Shown here: piece after piece, positions 15,639-25,131 of the stretch
Layout of the letters: the number at the start of each line of letters is the position of its first letter
How positions within the stretch are numbered: position 1 is the stretch's first letter
NCBI GenBank assembly: GCA_937879855.1
Contig: CALFMO010000025.1
Location: 1 to 64,000, forward strand
Source of the DNA: an uncultured Acidobacteriaceae bacterium
GTDB lineage: Bacteria; Acidobacteriota; Terriglobia; Terriglobales; Acidobacteriaceae
Reading direction: 5' to 3'
Length of the DNA: 64,000 bases
Program-made: the position numbers and the translations under genes
Notes under the pieces: model-generated
Databases searched by the model: none
Seen by the model: only the letters and a program-made list of their open reading frames with translations
What the model was told of the DNA's origin: nothing

Positions 15639-18098
15639 TCATCGGTTTCCAAACAAGTCGGTGTAGTGTTTCCAGTAGCCTTCTACTTCTGACATGATGC
15701 GTTGAAATTCAGGATCGGGACGCAGCTTGTCCCAATTCTTGTCGCGCTGGAACCAGGGAAAATTGTGATTGCCCCGCCGAACGGCTTGTCGCAAAAAAGC
15801 AAGCGCGGGATCTTTTTCCCCTAAGAGCGCATGCACGGCGCCGAGCCACTCTGCCAAGTCACCATCCACGATGTCTTCCGGCTTGTAGTGAAAAATGCGG
15901 GGATCAATCTTGTCCCGCTCGCCGCGCGAGGCATGCACGATGGCGGCAATAACGATGGGTTCTTCTTCATCTCCGCTGGAAGTCATTTGCACGGCACGAT
16001 CGAGTGCCTGGATTGCCTCTTCGGTTTTGCCCTGGTAGTAGAGTGAGACGCCGACGAAGGTCAGGAGCTTGAACTGGTTCGGAAAGAGCTCCAGGCCGCG
16101 ACGAATTTCCTCTTCCGCCTCACGCGCCTTGCCCTGATAGATCAGCATTCGTCCGTGCATCCAGTAGACTTGGGGAGCGGCGGGATCGAGATCGCGGGCG
16201 CGGGCCCAAGCAGACTCGGCGAGGTCGGTGAGTCCGGCGTAGTGATAGATGTAGCCTAAGTGCTTCCACGCAAGAGGTGCATTGGGTGCTAGGGTTGCGG
16301 CCTGGCGAAGAAGGCGCAGGGAATCCGCGAGATTTCCCTCTTCGCCGTAAATCGCGCCGAGCGCCATTGTCGCTTCGAACGAGTGCGGGTCGAGTTCCAT
16401 CGCCTTGCGGGCGGACTGCTCGGCGAGAGCGAGGTTTTGGGTGCCGTTTTCCTGGAAGTTTGTGGCTTCGAGCGCGTAAGACTGCGCCAGAAGCGCGTAG
16501 GCATCCACGAAATTGGGGTCCTTCTCGATGGCCCGCAGGCACGCTTGCTGGGAGTTGTGCAGAGTCTCCCGTCGGGAGTTGAGAAGATAGGCGGCCCAGT
16601 AAGCCCGCCCCTGCAGCAGCAGGTTGTAGGCGTCGGAGGACTTTGTAGAGGAAGTCTTCAAGGACTCCTGCTCCGCGCCTGAGAGCTGTACACTCAGGCC
16701 TTCCACGACTTTCTGTGCGACGTCATCTTCGAAACGTAGGAGGTCGTGGCCCTGCAAGTCGAAGCGGCCTCCCCAGCGTGCCGCGCCATGATCAATCAAC
16801 TGCACCGATACACGGATGGTTCCGCCCACTCGCTGGTAAGTGCCGGCCAGCACGGAATTGACTTCAAGCTCGCGCGCGGCTTGCGCGGGATCGTCGGTGC
16901 CCTTGGCGTACTTGAGAACGGCATTTGTAGGACGAACGGTGAGATTTTGCAGCGTGGCCAGGCGGCTGATGATGGCGTCGGCAACTCCAATGCCCCACGT
17001 CTCGCTGCCCGGTTGGCCCGCGAGATCACGGAAAGGCAACACCGCCAGCGTGCGCACCGAGGGCTGAACTGGCGGCCCTGCCGGTGAAATGGCTATCGAC
17101 GGCTGCGCAGAGCGGTAGTGCCCGTAAACGGCCACCGTTCCGGCAATCACCGCCACCGCAGCCGCTACGCCTGCGACTCTCTTCCATCTCGCTGGCATCG
17201 GCTTGGCTGGTGGAGGCAGCGGGTGCCCAGATTCTGTCTCCCGCTTCAACCGTTTCAAATCTGCCCTTATGTCGCCAGCATGCTGATAGCGCAACTCGCG
17301 ATCTTTCTCGAGCGCCTTATTGATGATCTCTTCCAGCTTCACCGGCAAATCGGGATTCACCCGCGCGGGCGAAACCGGCGCGCGCTCGAGAATCGCATTG
17401 AAAATCAGACCCGACGTGTCGCCGCGAAACGGCAGCACCCCAGTCGCCATCTCGTACAAAACCACCCCAAACGAAAACAGGTCGCTGCGTGCGTCCAGTT
17501 CCTGTCCTTTCACTTGCTCCGGCGACATATAAGCGACCGTGCCCAGTGTGCTGCCCGGACTCGTCAAGTGCTCGTCGCTTAAAGCGGTAGGCGCAGCGGC
17601 GGCCATAGAGCCTCTGTCGGCCTGTCTGGGGAAGACTTTCGCCAATCCAAAGTCGAGAATCTTCGCCTGTCCCCGCTCGGTGACGAAGATGTTCGCAGGC
17701 TTGATGTCACGGTGCACGATGCCCTTGGTATGGGCGGCCTCGAGCGCATCCGCAATTTGAACCCCGAGATCAAGAAGAATCTCGCCGCTCATTGGCCGGC
17801 CCATGATGCGATGCTTCAGCGTCGCGCCGTCCAGGAACTCCATCGCGATGAACGGTTGACCTTGGTGTTGTCCGATCTCGTGAACGGTGCAGATGTTGGA
17901 ATGATTCAGGCCGGAAGCGGCCCGGGCCTCACGCCGAAACCTTTCCAGCGCCTGCGGTTCGTGCGCCAGATCATCAGGCAGGAATTTCAGCGCGACGAAG
18001 CGACCAAGCTCGGTATCTTCCGCCTTATAGACGACGCCCATCCCACCACCGCCAAGCTTCTCGACAATGCGGTAGTGCGAGATGATCTGCTCGATCAT
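15639..18098 (-). CDS. Ser/Thr protein kinase with TolB-like and TPR domains
   Basis: 819 residues. The PknB-like kinase domain (about 9-275) has the glycine loop LGGGGMGVVYKAED, catalytic HRDIKPANI (about 128-136), DFGLAKV (about 146-152) and the APE-equivalent MSPEQ. A membrane helix follows at about 305-325 (RVAGVAAAVAVIAGTVAVYG). The outer part begins with a TolB-like domain (TLAVLPFRDLAG, about 350) and continues into TPR repeats (about 480-760, with YHYAGLTDLAESAWARARDLDP). All catalytic residues are present, so it should be active. The substrate is unknown. This domain order is common in Acidobacteriota. The gene is divergent from the ADOP permease gene. Confidence 0.93.
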   Translation of the reverse strand: MIEQIISHYRIVEKLGGGGMGVVYKAEDTELGRFVALKFLPDDLAHEPQALERFRREARAASGLNHSNICTVHEIGQHQGQPFIAMEFLDGATLKHRIMGRPMSGEILLDLGVQIADALEAAHTKGIVHRDIKPANIFVTERGQAKILDFGLAKVFPRQADRGSMAAAAPTALSDEHLTSPGSTLGTVAYMSPEQVKGQELDARSDLFSFGVVLYEMATGVLPFRGDTSGLIFNAILERAPVSPARVNPDLPVKLEEIINKALEKDRELRYQHAGDIRADLKRLKRETESGHPLPPPAKPMPARWKRVAGVAAAVAVIAGTVAVYGHYRSAQPSIAISPAGPPVQPSVRTLAVLPFRDLAGQPGSETWGIGVADAIISRLATLQNLTVRPTNAVLKYAKGTDDPAQAARELEVNSVLAGTYQRVGGTIRVSVQLIDHGAARWGGRFDLQGHDLLRFEDDVAQKVVEGLSVQLSGAEQESLKTSSTKSSDAYNLLLQGRAYWAAYLLNSRRETLHNSQQACLRAIEKDPNFVDAYALLAQSYALEATNFQENGTQNLALAEQSARKAMELDPHSFEATMALGAIYGEEGNLADSLRLLRQAATLAPNAPLAWKHLGYIYHYAGLTDLAESAWARARDLDPAAPQVYWMHGRMLIYQGKAREAEEEIRRGLELFPNQFKLLTFVGVSLYYQGKTEEAIQALDRAVQMTSSGDEEEPIVIAAIVHASRGERDKIDPRIFHYKPEDIVDGDLAEWLGAVHALLGEKDPALAFLRQAVRRGNHNFPWFQRDKNWDKLRPDPEFQRIMSEVEGYWKHYTDLFGNR

Positions 18099-18383
18099 TA
18101 GGCTGAAATCTTAGGTCGAGAGATAGGGCAAGTCAATAAAGGCTGGCGTGGTCGGCATACGACCGTTCAGCCGGTGAAACATGCCATTCATCTTCATCTC
18201 AGGTTCCGGCCCCATTCACTTGTTCCTCCTCCCTGTCCACTCCTGAACATCCCAACCCAAAACCGAACACCACAAACCCGTCCCAACAATTTGTCTCTCC
18301 CTGAAAATTGAGCAACTTCAGACCCCGCGCCGTTGGTGACAGACGTGCCCCTTTCCCGTCCATCCTTGCGGGGAGAACTGCCC

Positions 18384-20822
18384 ATGCAGACTTTGCTTCA
18401 GGATTTCCGCTACTCATTCCGACAACTGCAAAAGAATCCAGGATTCGCTCTCACCGCCGTCATCTCCCTCGCCCTCGGCATCGGAGCCACCACCGCGGTC
18501 TTCAGCGTGGTCTACGCCATCCTGATGAATCCTTATCCCTACGCCAACTCCGACCGCATGGTCCACATGCGGCTCAGCACCAAAGCCCAGGAGAACATGG
18601 GCTTCGGCCTGACCGGCGCGCAGTGGCAGCAAATCCGCAAGTCGCCCGTTGTTGAAGACGCTTTTATGGAAGACGGCTGGAACCTCACCGTTACCGGGCA
18701 CGATCTCCCCGAAGACCTCAACGGTACCTACTTAACTTCCAACAGTTTTAACTTCATGGGCGTCCCGACGGCGCTGGGACGCGGCCTGATCCCCTCCGAC
18801 GCGATCGATGGACAGGATCCTCAACCAGTCGCCGTACTTGGCTACAAATTCTGGCAACGCCACTTCAACTCCGATGCTTCCGTGCTCGGTAAGAACCTGC
18901 AACTGGTCCGCAAGAACTACACCATCGTCGGCGTCGCCGCCCCGCGTTTCACCTGGGGCGACGGAGATGTCTACCTCCCGCTCAAAGTTACACAGGATCC
19001 CGTCAAGGCTTATTACGTCGGGCTTCGACTCAAGCCGGGCATAACCCACGAGGCTGCCAACGCTGCGCTGACGCCGTTAATTGAGCAGTTCGCCAAGGAA
19101 AGCCCTAAGCATTTCCCCACGGCCAATTTCCAATTTCATGTGGTTGGCCTGAACGAAGACTTCGTCCGTGATCTCGGTGGAACGTTATATCTCCTCTTCT
19201 GCGCCGTGGGGCTTCTTCTGGCCATCGGCTGCGGCAACGTTTCCATTCTTCTGCTGGCGCGGGGCACCGCCCGCCAGCATGAACTGGCAGTTCGTACCGC
19301 GATTGGCGCCAGCCGCCGACGCATCATCCGCCAACTCCTGACCGAGGCGTTACTGCTCTCCCTTACCGGCGCCGCGCTCGGAGTGTTGATCGCCTACCGC
19401 GCTCTCGCCATCATCGTCGTTCTGCTGCCCAAATATTCTTTTCCTCACGAAGCCGCCATCCAAATCAATCTCCCCGTGCTCGCCTTCAGCGTGACTCTTG
19501 CTGTTCTCACAGGAATTCTTTTCGGGCTGTGGCCCGCGCTCCAGATGTCGCGTCCTGAAGTCAGTCAAGTGATGCAGTCCAGCACTCGCAAAATTGTCGG
19601 TGGAGTCCGCGGACGCAATACCCACGCCATGCTCACGGGCGCGCAGGTCGCGCTGACGCTGGTCATGCTGGCCGGCGCGGGCGCAGCCATGGAAGGCTTC
19701 CTGCGTCTCATTCACACGCCGCTCGGCTATGATCCGCATAATGTCATGTCGGTTGGAATCCCCGTTCATGACGGCGCGTACCCAACCTGGCAGGCGCGCG
19801 AAACTTATTTCGAACAACTGCGCAACCGCGCCGCTAGCGTACCCGGCGTGACCATGGCTGCCATTTCCTCCAACGCCACCCCGCCTTCCAACGGCTGGCA
19901 GACCGCCGTGGAAATCCTCGGTCAGCTGCCGCGCGACGATCAGAAAGTTCGCGTAAACTTTGTAAACCCTGGCTATTTCCCGCTTCTCCGCATTCCCCTC
20001 GCTCAAGGCAGAATTTGGGACGAAACTGAAAACCATAACGCCGCTCACGTCGCCGTCATCAACCAGACCATGGCGCGCATTTATTTTCCCAACGGCGACG
20101 CCATCGGCCACTCGCTGAAAGTTCCCGCAATGAAGGATGAGCCTCCTTACACCACTGCCGCCGCAGGCTCTGACTCCTGGCTGCAGATTGTGGGCATCAT
20201 CAGCGACAAACGCGATGACGGGCTGCGCAATCCGATTCTCCCGGAAGTCTTCGTGCCTTACACGCTGTCCATGCGCGTGTGGACGCAAATCCTGGTTCGC
20301 TCAGACGTGCCGCCTCTATCCCTGCTGCACGCCATCGGAGTGCAGGTAAATTCGCTCGATCCCGACCAGCAGGTCGACGGCCATGTCGAAGACCTCGATC
20401 ACTGGATTACCGGCCAGCAGGAATACGAACAAGAACATCTGGTGGCGTGGCTCTTCGGCGCATTCGCCCTCCTGGCGCTGGCTCTGGCCGCGGTCGGACT
20501 CTACAGCGTCGTCTCGTATTCGGTCGCGCAGCGCACTAACGAATTCGGTATTCGAATCGCCCTGGGCGCGCAACGCACGCACGTCCTGCGGATCGTATTC
20601 TCCTCGACGGTAGTGAGCGTTGGTGGTGGAATCGTGGTTGGGGTGATCCTGACGCTCGCCCTCAATCAACTCCTGGCACGGTGGGCCCAAGGCAGCTCGC
20701 GCGACCCATTAGTCCTGATGGCGGTGACAGTCTTGTTAGGCGTCGTGTCAGCGATCGCATGCTCAGCCCCTGCCCGCCGCGCCGTAAAAACCGACCCCAT
20801 CACCGCCCTTCGCTATGAGTGA
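18384..20822 (+). CDS. ADOP-family ABC transporter permease (MacB/FtsX type)
   Basis: 812 residues from the ATG at 18384, which follows a GGGGAGA ribosome-binding site. It starts QDFRYSFRQLQKNPGF, the usual beginning of the acidobacterial duplicated permeases. A membrane helix, a MacB-type periplasmic domain (about 50-240), an FtsX domain with three helices (about 270-400), a second periplasmic domain and a final FtsX domain (about 690-805) follow. RTAIGASRRRIIRQLLTEAL and RIALGAQRTHVLRIVF are the coupling segments. No ATPase gene is adjacent, as is typical of ADOP genes, so the partner must be encoded elsewhere. Substrate unknown. Confidence 0.92.
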   Translation: MQTLLQDFRYSFRQLQKNPGFALTAVISLALGIGATTAVFSVVYAILMNPYPYANSDRMVHMRLSTKAQENMGFGLTGAQWQQIRKSPVVEDAFMEDGWNLTVTGHDLPEDLNGTYLTSNSFNFMGVPTALGRGLIPSDAIDGQDPQPVAVLGYKFWQRHFNSDASVLGKNLQLVRKNYTIVGVAAPRFTWGDGDVYLPLKVTQDPVKAYYVGLRLKPGITHEAANAALTPLIEQFAKESPKHFPTANFQFHVVGLNEDFVRDLGGTLYLLFCAVGLLLAIGCGNVSILLLARGTARQHELAVRTAIGASRRRIIRQLLTEALLLSLTGAALGVLIAYRALAIIVVLLPKYSFPHEAAIQINLPVLAFSVTLAVLTGILFGLWPALQMSRPEVSQVMQSSTRKIVGGVRGRNTHAMLTGAQVALTLVMLAGAGAAMEGFLRLIHTPLGYDPHNVMSVGIPVHDGAYPTWQARETYFEQLRNRAASVPGVTMAAISSNATPPSNGWQTAVEILGQLPRDDQKVRVNFVNPGYFPLLRIPLAQGRIWDETENHNAAHVAVINQTMARIYFPNGDAIGHSLKVPAMKDEPPYTTAAAGSDSWLQIVGIISDKRDDGLRNPILPEVFVPYTLSMRVWTQILVRSDVPPLSLLHAIGVQVNSLDPDQQVDGHVEDLDHWITGQQEYEQEHLVAWLFGAFALLALALAAVGLYSVVSYSVAQRTNEFGIRIALGAQRTHVLRIVFSSTVVSVGGGIVVGVILTLALNQLLARWAQGSSRDPLVLMAVTVLLGVVSAIACSAPARRAVKTDPITALRYE

Positions 20823-20968
20823 GTGCGCAGTCAAAAAATCCGCTTAGCACCACCCACTATGTCATCCCGACCGCAGCCGGAGCGCCAGCGACGGCGGAAT
20901 GGAGAGACCTTGTGCTGAATTGTGGGATGGAACAGGCCAACGCCTACTCGCTAAATGCGTCCGCGCCC

Positions 20969-21084
20969 CAGCCGCGAAGCGGCGAAAGAATGCAGCCCAC
21001 AGCTTGCCCTGAGCGGAGCCGAAGGGCCGCAAGGCGTGGGTGGTGAGTCAGGAAATGAACAAGCCCCGAAAGGGGCGAAAGAAA
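20969..21084 (+). repeat. Family C repeat with a second palindrome nested in its middle hairpin
   Basis: Begins with CAGCCGCGAAGCGGCG and ends with GCCCC-gaaa-GGGGC, as in other copies. The middle hairpin loop is expanded by CCCTGAGCGGAGCCGAAGGG (about 21007-21026), a self-complementary unit of a type known as a dispersed repeat elsewhere. The outer CCCAC/GTGGG arms are kept. Confidence 0.8.
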
Positions 21085-21140
21085 ACCTTCGACAATAAAC
21101 TCCGCGGTGTCGGCATCGCGTTCTCTAACTCACCCAATTC

Positions 21141-21389
21141 TTAATCCTCACCCGCAGGCCTCCCCGCCGCGCAAACATGCCCCTCAAACTGTTTCGCCAC
21201 GGTCTCATACTGCGTCCCCGGCGGAAACGCAAAACTCAAATGGCAACTGATGCACTCGAGGAAACGCCCGGTTTGTGACATCAGGATCCCGATGCGATGC
21301 TCCGGGCGACCAGGACTCCGGGGCAACGCTCTCCCCAGTGCGTCTGCTCGCGAATTGGCAGTGGAATTTACCCGCGCTTCATTCTGCAT
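21141..21389 (-). CDS. Small Cys-rich (putative zinc-binding) protein
   Basis: 82 residues from the ATG at 21389; starts at 21422 (TTG) or 21281 (ATG) are possible. The C-terminal 45 residues carry FLECISCHLSFAFPPG, then KQFEGHVC. This gives a Cys-x2-Cys-His and a distal His-x-Cys that could hold a zinc ion. The N-terminal part is basic and Ser/Pro-rich and may be unstructured or not translated. No membrane segment. Function unknown; the Cys block argues for a real gene. Confidence 0.5.
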   Translation of the reverse strand: MQNEARVNSTANSRADALGRALPRSPGRPEHRIGILMSQTGRFLECISCHLSFAFPPGTQYETVAKQFEGHVCAAGRPAGED

Positions 21390-21855
21390 GATGAGAAGTC
21401 TTTTCTCGTTGCTAGTTTGCAAAGACGAAGGGGGCGTGGAAAGACTACGGGCAGCAGAAATCGCGGGGGAGGGTCTGTCTTCAATTTCTTAGCCTAACGT
21501 ACAGACAAGAAATCAAAACTCTCCGGCCAGGGATGGAATACTTATACACTGTCTTGTCAAACCTGTCAGTACGTTTTCGCACAAAAAGTGAGGCATTTGA
21601 TACCGGGCCACAACACCGACGTCCGAGCATTCCGCTAAACCATTCATTCCACCCGTCCACCCATGTAATTCCGCTATTGAACTCACCCTCAGTCGTTTAG
21701 GGTAAAAATCGTTGCGTGCTATAGGGGCCTCTGATAACCTTTCATGGGACTTCTTCTCGATGCGCCGCCCCGCAGCGGCCGCGTGGATTTCCTGGTCCTC
21801 CCCGAACAGAGTCCTAGTTTTTCTGCACACGACGTGCACTAAGGAGAAACACAAC
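21390..21855 (+). other. Long leader region upstream of metK, no gene found
   Basis: 466 bases without a credible coding frame on either strand. I looked for the conserved cores of known SAM-sensing riboswitches and cannot point to one. An AAGGAG ribosome-binding site (21841-21846) lies at the end. Promoter elements are not clear enough to place. Confidence 0.4.
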
Positions 21856-23040
21856 TTGGCATCAAAGAACCGTTATTTATTCACCTCCGAATCCGTGACC
21901 GAAGGCCATCCCGATAAGATCGCCGACCAGATTTCGGATAGCATTCTCGACGCCTGCCTCGCAGAAGATTCCACCAGTCGTGTCGCCTGCGAAACCCTTA
22001 CCGCCACCGGACTGGTCGTCATCGCCGGCGAAATTACCACCAAAGCGTACGTCGACTTCCAGACTGTGGTTCGCGGCACCGTTGCCTCCATCGGCTACGA
22101 CAATGCCCTTTACGGCTTCGACGCCAATACCTGCGCCGTCATTTCCAGCATCAACAAACAGTCCGGCGACATCGCTATGGGCGTAGACACCGGCGGCGCC
22201 GGCGACCAGGGAATGATGTTTGGGTATGCGGTGAATGAGAATGAGGAGTTGATGCCGACTCCCATTTCTCTGGCCCACAAGCTGACCATGCGGCTCTCGC
22301 AGGTTCGCAAGAATGGCACGCTTCCCTTCCTTCGTCCTGATGGAAAATCCCAAGTCACAGTTGAGTATGACGCGAATGGCAAAGTGCTCCGCGTGGATGC
22401 AGTCGTCATCTCAACGCAGCATTCCGAGACGGTTGCCAACGACGAGTTGCGCGCTGGCATTCTAAAGCATGTGATCCAGGCCGTGATTCCCGCGCATCTG
22501 CTCGATGAAGATACCAAGTACCACATCAATCCCACCGGACGTTTTGTAATCGGCGGCCCGATGGGCGATACCGGACTCACGGGTCGAAAGATTATCGTCG
22601 ACACCTACGGCGGCATGGGTCGTCACGGCGGCGGCGCCTTCAGCGGAAAAGATCCGACCAAGGTCGACCGCTCGGCTGCATACATGGCGCGTCACATCGC
22701 GAAGAACGTAGTGGCGGCTGGTCTGGCCGGACGCTGCGAAGTGCAACTGGCCTACGCGATCGGCGTGGCCGATCCAGTCAGCGTGCTGGTCGAAACGTTT
22801 GGAACGGAGAAAGTCGACCCGGCGATTATCCCGGATCTGATCCGGTCGCACTTCAAGCTGACGCCGCGCGGCATCATCGAATCGCTGAATTTGCGACGGC
22901 CGATTTATCGGAAGACCGCAGCCTACGGCCACTTCGGACGCAACGACGCGGACTTCACGTGGGAGTCGACCGCTAAGGCCGCCAAGTTGGCTAGCGACGC
23001 CGGCTTGCGCGAGCCCGTGGGTCACGCAGTTCGCAAGTAG
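21856..23040 (+). CDS. metK: S-adenosylmethionine synthetase
   Basis: 394 residues from a TTG start nine bases after AAGGAG; this start matches the family N-terminus (NRYLFTSESVTEGHPDKIADQ). Makes AdoMet from methionine and ATP in the cytosol. Signatures present: GHPDKIAD (about 17-24, ATP and metal), GAGDQGMMFGYA (about 115-126) and GGGAFSGKDPTKVDRS (about 257-272, P-loop-like). Length is standard. The frame continues open upstream to 21712, but that part does not resemble MetK. Followed by ahcY, so synthesis of AdoMet and removal of its by-product are neighbours. Confidence 0.97.
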   Translation: MASKNRYLFTSESVTEGHPDKIADQISDSILDACLAEDSTSRVACETLTATGLVVIAGEITTKAYVDFQTVVRGTVASIGYDNALYGFDANTCAVISSINKQSGDIAMGVDTGGAGDQGMMFGYAVNENEELMPTPISLAHKLTMRLSQVRKNGTLPFLRPDGKSQVTVEYDANGKVLRVDAVVISTQHSETVANDELRAGILKHVIQAVIPAHLLDEDTKYHINPTGRFVIGGPMGDTGLTGRKIIVDTYGGMGRHGGGAFSGKDPTKVDRSAAYMARHIAKNVVAAGLAGRCEVQLAYAIGVADPVSVLVETFGTEKVDPAIIPDLIRSHFKLTPRGIIESLNLRRPIYRKTAAYGHFGRNDADFTWESTAKAAKLASDAGLREPVGHAVRK

Positions 23041-23054
23041 CGTCGAAAAAAGAT

Positions 23055-23132
23055 TACCACTAAGGACGCGAAGGTGCACAAAGGAAACATGGGGATTTTC
23101 TCCTTCGTGAACCTTAGTGACCTTCGTGGTTA
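23055..23132. repeat. Family E long palindrome, copy 2
   Basis: Left arm ACCACTAAGGACGCGAAGG and right arm CCTTAGTGACCTTCGTGGT frame a GGGGATTTTCTCC centre. Located between metK and ahcY. Confidence 0.75.
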
Positions 23133-23220
23133 TCGATTTAAAAAAACGCCGACGATAGTCGGTATTATTGAGTCATCAACTTAGCTTTTCTGCGCTTTCA
23201 GCGCGCCACATAGGAGAAGT

Positions 23221-24492
23221 ATGTCTACAGCAGCGGTGAATTGCGACATCAAGAACGTCGAACTGGCCGATTTAGGGAAGAAGCGCATTGAGTGGGCGAA
23301 CCAGTCCATGAAAGTGCTGCAGATCATCCGCAAGGAATTCATCAAGAACCAACCGTTGAAGGGCGTCCGGATTTCAGCTTGCCTGCACGTCACCGCCGAG
23401 ACCGCAAATCTTGGCATCTGCCTGCGCGATGGCGGTGCCGAGGTCGTGCTCTGCGCCTCGAATCCTCTCTCTACGCAAGACGACGTGGCCGCCAGCCTGG
23501 TCCGCGACCACAACATCCCCGTCTACGCAATCAAGGGTGAGGACAACGACACCTACTACAACCACATCCTCGCCGCCATCGACCACAAGCCGCACATCAC
23601 CATGGACGACGGCGCGGACCTGGTCACCATCCTGCACACCAAGCGCACCGACGCTCTCGAAGACGTAATCGGCGGCACGGAAGAGACCACCACGGGCGTA
23701 ATCCGCCTGCGCGCCATGGCCAAGGAAGGCGTGCTCAAGTTCCCCATCGTCGCCGTCAACGACGCCGACACCAAGCACCTGTTCGACAATCGCTATGGCA
23801 CCGGACAATCCACGATCGACGGCATCATTCGCGCCACCAATTTTCTGCTGGCCGGATCGAAGTTCGTGGTCGCAGGTTACGGCTGGTGCGGCCGCGGATT
23901 GGCCAGCCGCGCCCGCGGCAACGGTGCCGAAGTCATCATCACCGAAGTCGACCCCACGAAGGCGCTCGAAGCAGTGATGGATGGCTTCCGTGTGATGTCG
24001 ATGACCGAAGCCGCCAAACTCGGCGACGTCTTCTGCACCGTAACCGGCAACAAGAGCGTGCTCACCAAAGAGCACTTCGACCTGATGAAGGACGGCGCCA
24101 TCATCTCCAACTCCGGCCACTTCAACGTGGAGATCGACATCCCCGCGCTGGAAAAGATGTCGTCGTCGAAGCGCACCACGCGCAACTTCGTGGAAGAGTA
24201 CTCGCTGAAAGACGGCCGCAAGATCAACCTCCTCGGCGAAGGCCGCCTCATCAACCTGGCCGCCGCCGAAGGCCATCCGCCGTCGGTCATGGACATGAGC
24301 TTTGCCGACCAGGCCCTCTCAGTCGACTACATGGTCAGGAACAGCAAGAAGCTGGAAAAGACGGTCTACAAAGTTCCCGACGAACTCGACAAGCGCGTCG
24401 CCAAGCTGAAGCTGGAATCGATGGGAATTAAGATCGACCGCCTGACGCCGGAGCAGGAAGAATACCTGGCAGGCTGGAGCGAAGGCACGTAG
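23221..24492 (+). CDS. ahcY: Adenosylhomocysteinase
   Basis: 423 residues. Splits S-adenosylhomocysteine into adenosine and homocysteine, relieving inhibition of methyltransferases; needs tightly bound NAD. Features include HVTAETANLGICL near the start, the active-site stretch GGTEETTTGVIRL (about 156-168), the NAD-binding VVAGYGWCGRGLASRARG (about 215-232) and the late GEGRLINLAAAEGHP (about 338-352). The shorter bacterial/archaeal-type length lacks the insert of the longest forms. ATAGGAGAAG precedes the ATG closely. Ends at a strong terminator. Pairs functionally with metK; a palindrome lies between them. Confidence 0.97.
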   Translation: MSTAAVNCDIKNVELADLGKKRIEWANQSMKVLQIIRKEFIKNQPLKGVRISACLHVTAETANLGICLRDGGAEVVLCASNPLSTQDDVAASLVRDHNIPVYAIKGEDNDTYYNHILAAIDHKPHITMDDGADLVTILHTKRTDALEDVIGGTEETTTGVIRLRAMAKEGVLKFPIVAVNDADTKHLFDNRYGTGQSTIDGIIRATNFLLAGSKFVVAGYGWCGRGLASRARGNGAEVIITEVDPTKALEAVMDGFRVMSMTEAAKLGDVFCTVTGNKSVLTKEHFDLMKDGAIISNSGHFNVEIDIPALEKMSSSKRTTRNFVEEYSLKDGRKINLLGEGRLINLAAAEGHPPSVMDMSFADQALSVDYMVRNSKKLEKTVYKVPDELDKRVAKLKLESMGIKIDRLTPEQEEYLAGWSEGT

Positions 24493-24513
24493 CTTTCAGC
24501 AAGAACCACGTAA

Positions 24514-24535
24514 GGCCGGACGCATTCGCCCGGCC
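24514..24535. repeat. Family A hairpin repeat, copy 3
   Basis: GGCCGG and CCGGCC arms surround CGCATTCG, which is flanked by an A-C mismatch. Arms differ from copies 1 and 2 yet remain complementary. It directly abuts the ahcY terminator. Confidence 0.7.
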
Positions 24536-24570
24536 AGCGGCCCTGAAGTCTGGGGCCGCTAGCTTTTTTA
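24536..24570 (+). terminator. Rho-independent terminator of ahcY
   Basis: Perfect 8-bp stem AGCGGCCC/GGGCCGCT with a 9-base loop, followed by AGC and six T. Starts 44 bases after the ahcY stop. Confidence 0.8.
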
Positions 24571-24603
24571 GTCGCTTGAGATTTCGAGGGCCCAGAAACC
24601 GCG

Positions 24604-24632
24604 TTGACAACCGATTCCCGGGATAGTACCTT
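24604..24632 (+). promoter_or_regulatory. Possible sigma-70 promoter for the small gene at 24655
   Basis: TTGACA, a 17-base spacer and TACCTT. The -35 is perfect but the -10 is weak. Position is right for the downstream gene. Confidence 0.35.
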
Positions 24633-24654
24633 GTTCACACTTAGGTGAGGTAGC

Positions 24655-24963
24655 GTGAAGTTTCTTCGTTGGATGTTGGTTCTGTTCCTGCTCGGCGCAG
24701 CCATCTGTGCCGGCGCTGTAACCGGAATCGACCGGCCCGAAACCAGCTTCGACGAATCTGATCTACCCGTAAATCTCGGTCTTCCCGCGCCTCCACTCAT
24801 TCAGGCCCCCCGGCCCATTGCCGTTCCAGTTGTTCTCTTGCCGACGCTTCCGCTTTACTGCGCCGACCGCTTCGCTCACGTTCTGCGCCTCGAACCTGCG
24901 GTTCTTCCCCGTCTGCACCCGCCGCATTCGCTCCAGGTTCTCTTCTGCACGTTCCTGATCTGA
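24655..24963 (+). CDS. Small exported or membrane protein, hypothetical
   Basis: 102 residues from a GTG start preceded by TTAGGTGAGG and a possible promoter. The first 22 residues (KFLRWMLVLFLLGAAICAGA) form a signal peptide or membrane anchor. The rest is rich in Pro and Leu (LGLPAPPLIQAPRPIAVPV), with no recognised motif. An overlapping minus-strand frame is less convincing because it lacks a start context. Moderate certainty that it is real. Confidence 0.45.
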   Translation: MKFLRWMLVLFLLGAAICAGAVTGIDRPETSFDESDLPVNLGLPAPPLIQAPRPIAVPVVLLPTLPLYCADRFAHVLRLEPAVLPRLHPPHSLQVLFCTFLI

Positions 24964-25131
24964 ACGCATCGCCAAACTCAGACTGAATCACTCGCCGCTC
25001 CGCTTGACCCAGCGTTGTGAACGTCTGCGGCTTATTGACGGTCGGGACTGTTTCCCGGTCGCCGGGCGTGCGAGGAATTTAACCCCACACCAGCGGCTTG
25101 CTTTCGTGCGAGCGCAATCCGAGAGGTAAGC

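Noticed and set aside
19350..20288. 312-codon minus-strand frame within the ADOP permease gene
   Set aside because: Antisense shadow of a high-GC gene; no start context or recognisable domain.
23041..23220. SAH riboswitch before ahcY
   Set aside because: Most of this gap is the family E palindrome; no known SAH riboswitch core could be seen.
23374..24276. 300-codon minus-strand frame within ahcY
   Set aside because: Antisense shadow with Gly/Val/Asp-rich repetitive composition.
24763..24975. 70-codon minus-strand frame overlapping the small exported gene
   Set aside because: Charged, low-complexity reading without a start signal; the plus-strand frame has a signal peptide and upstream signals.
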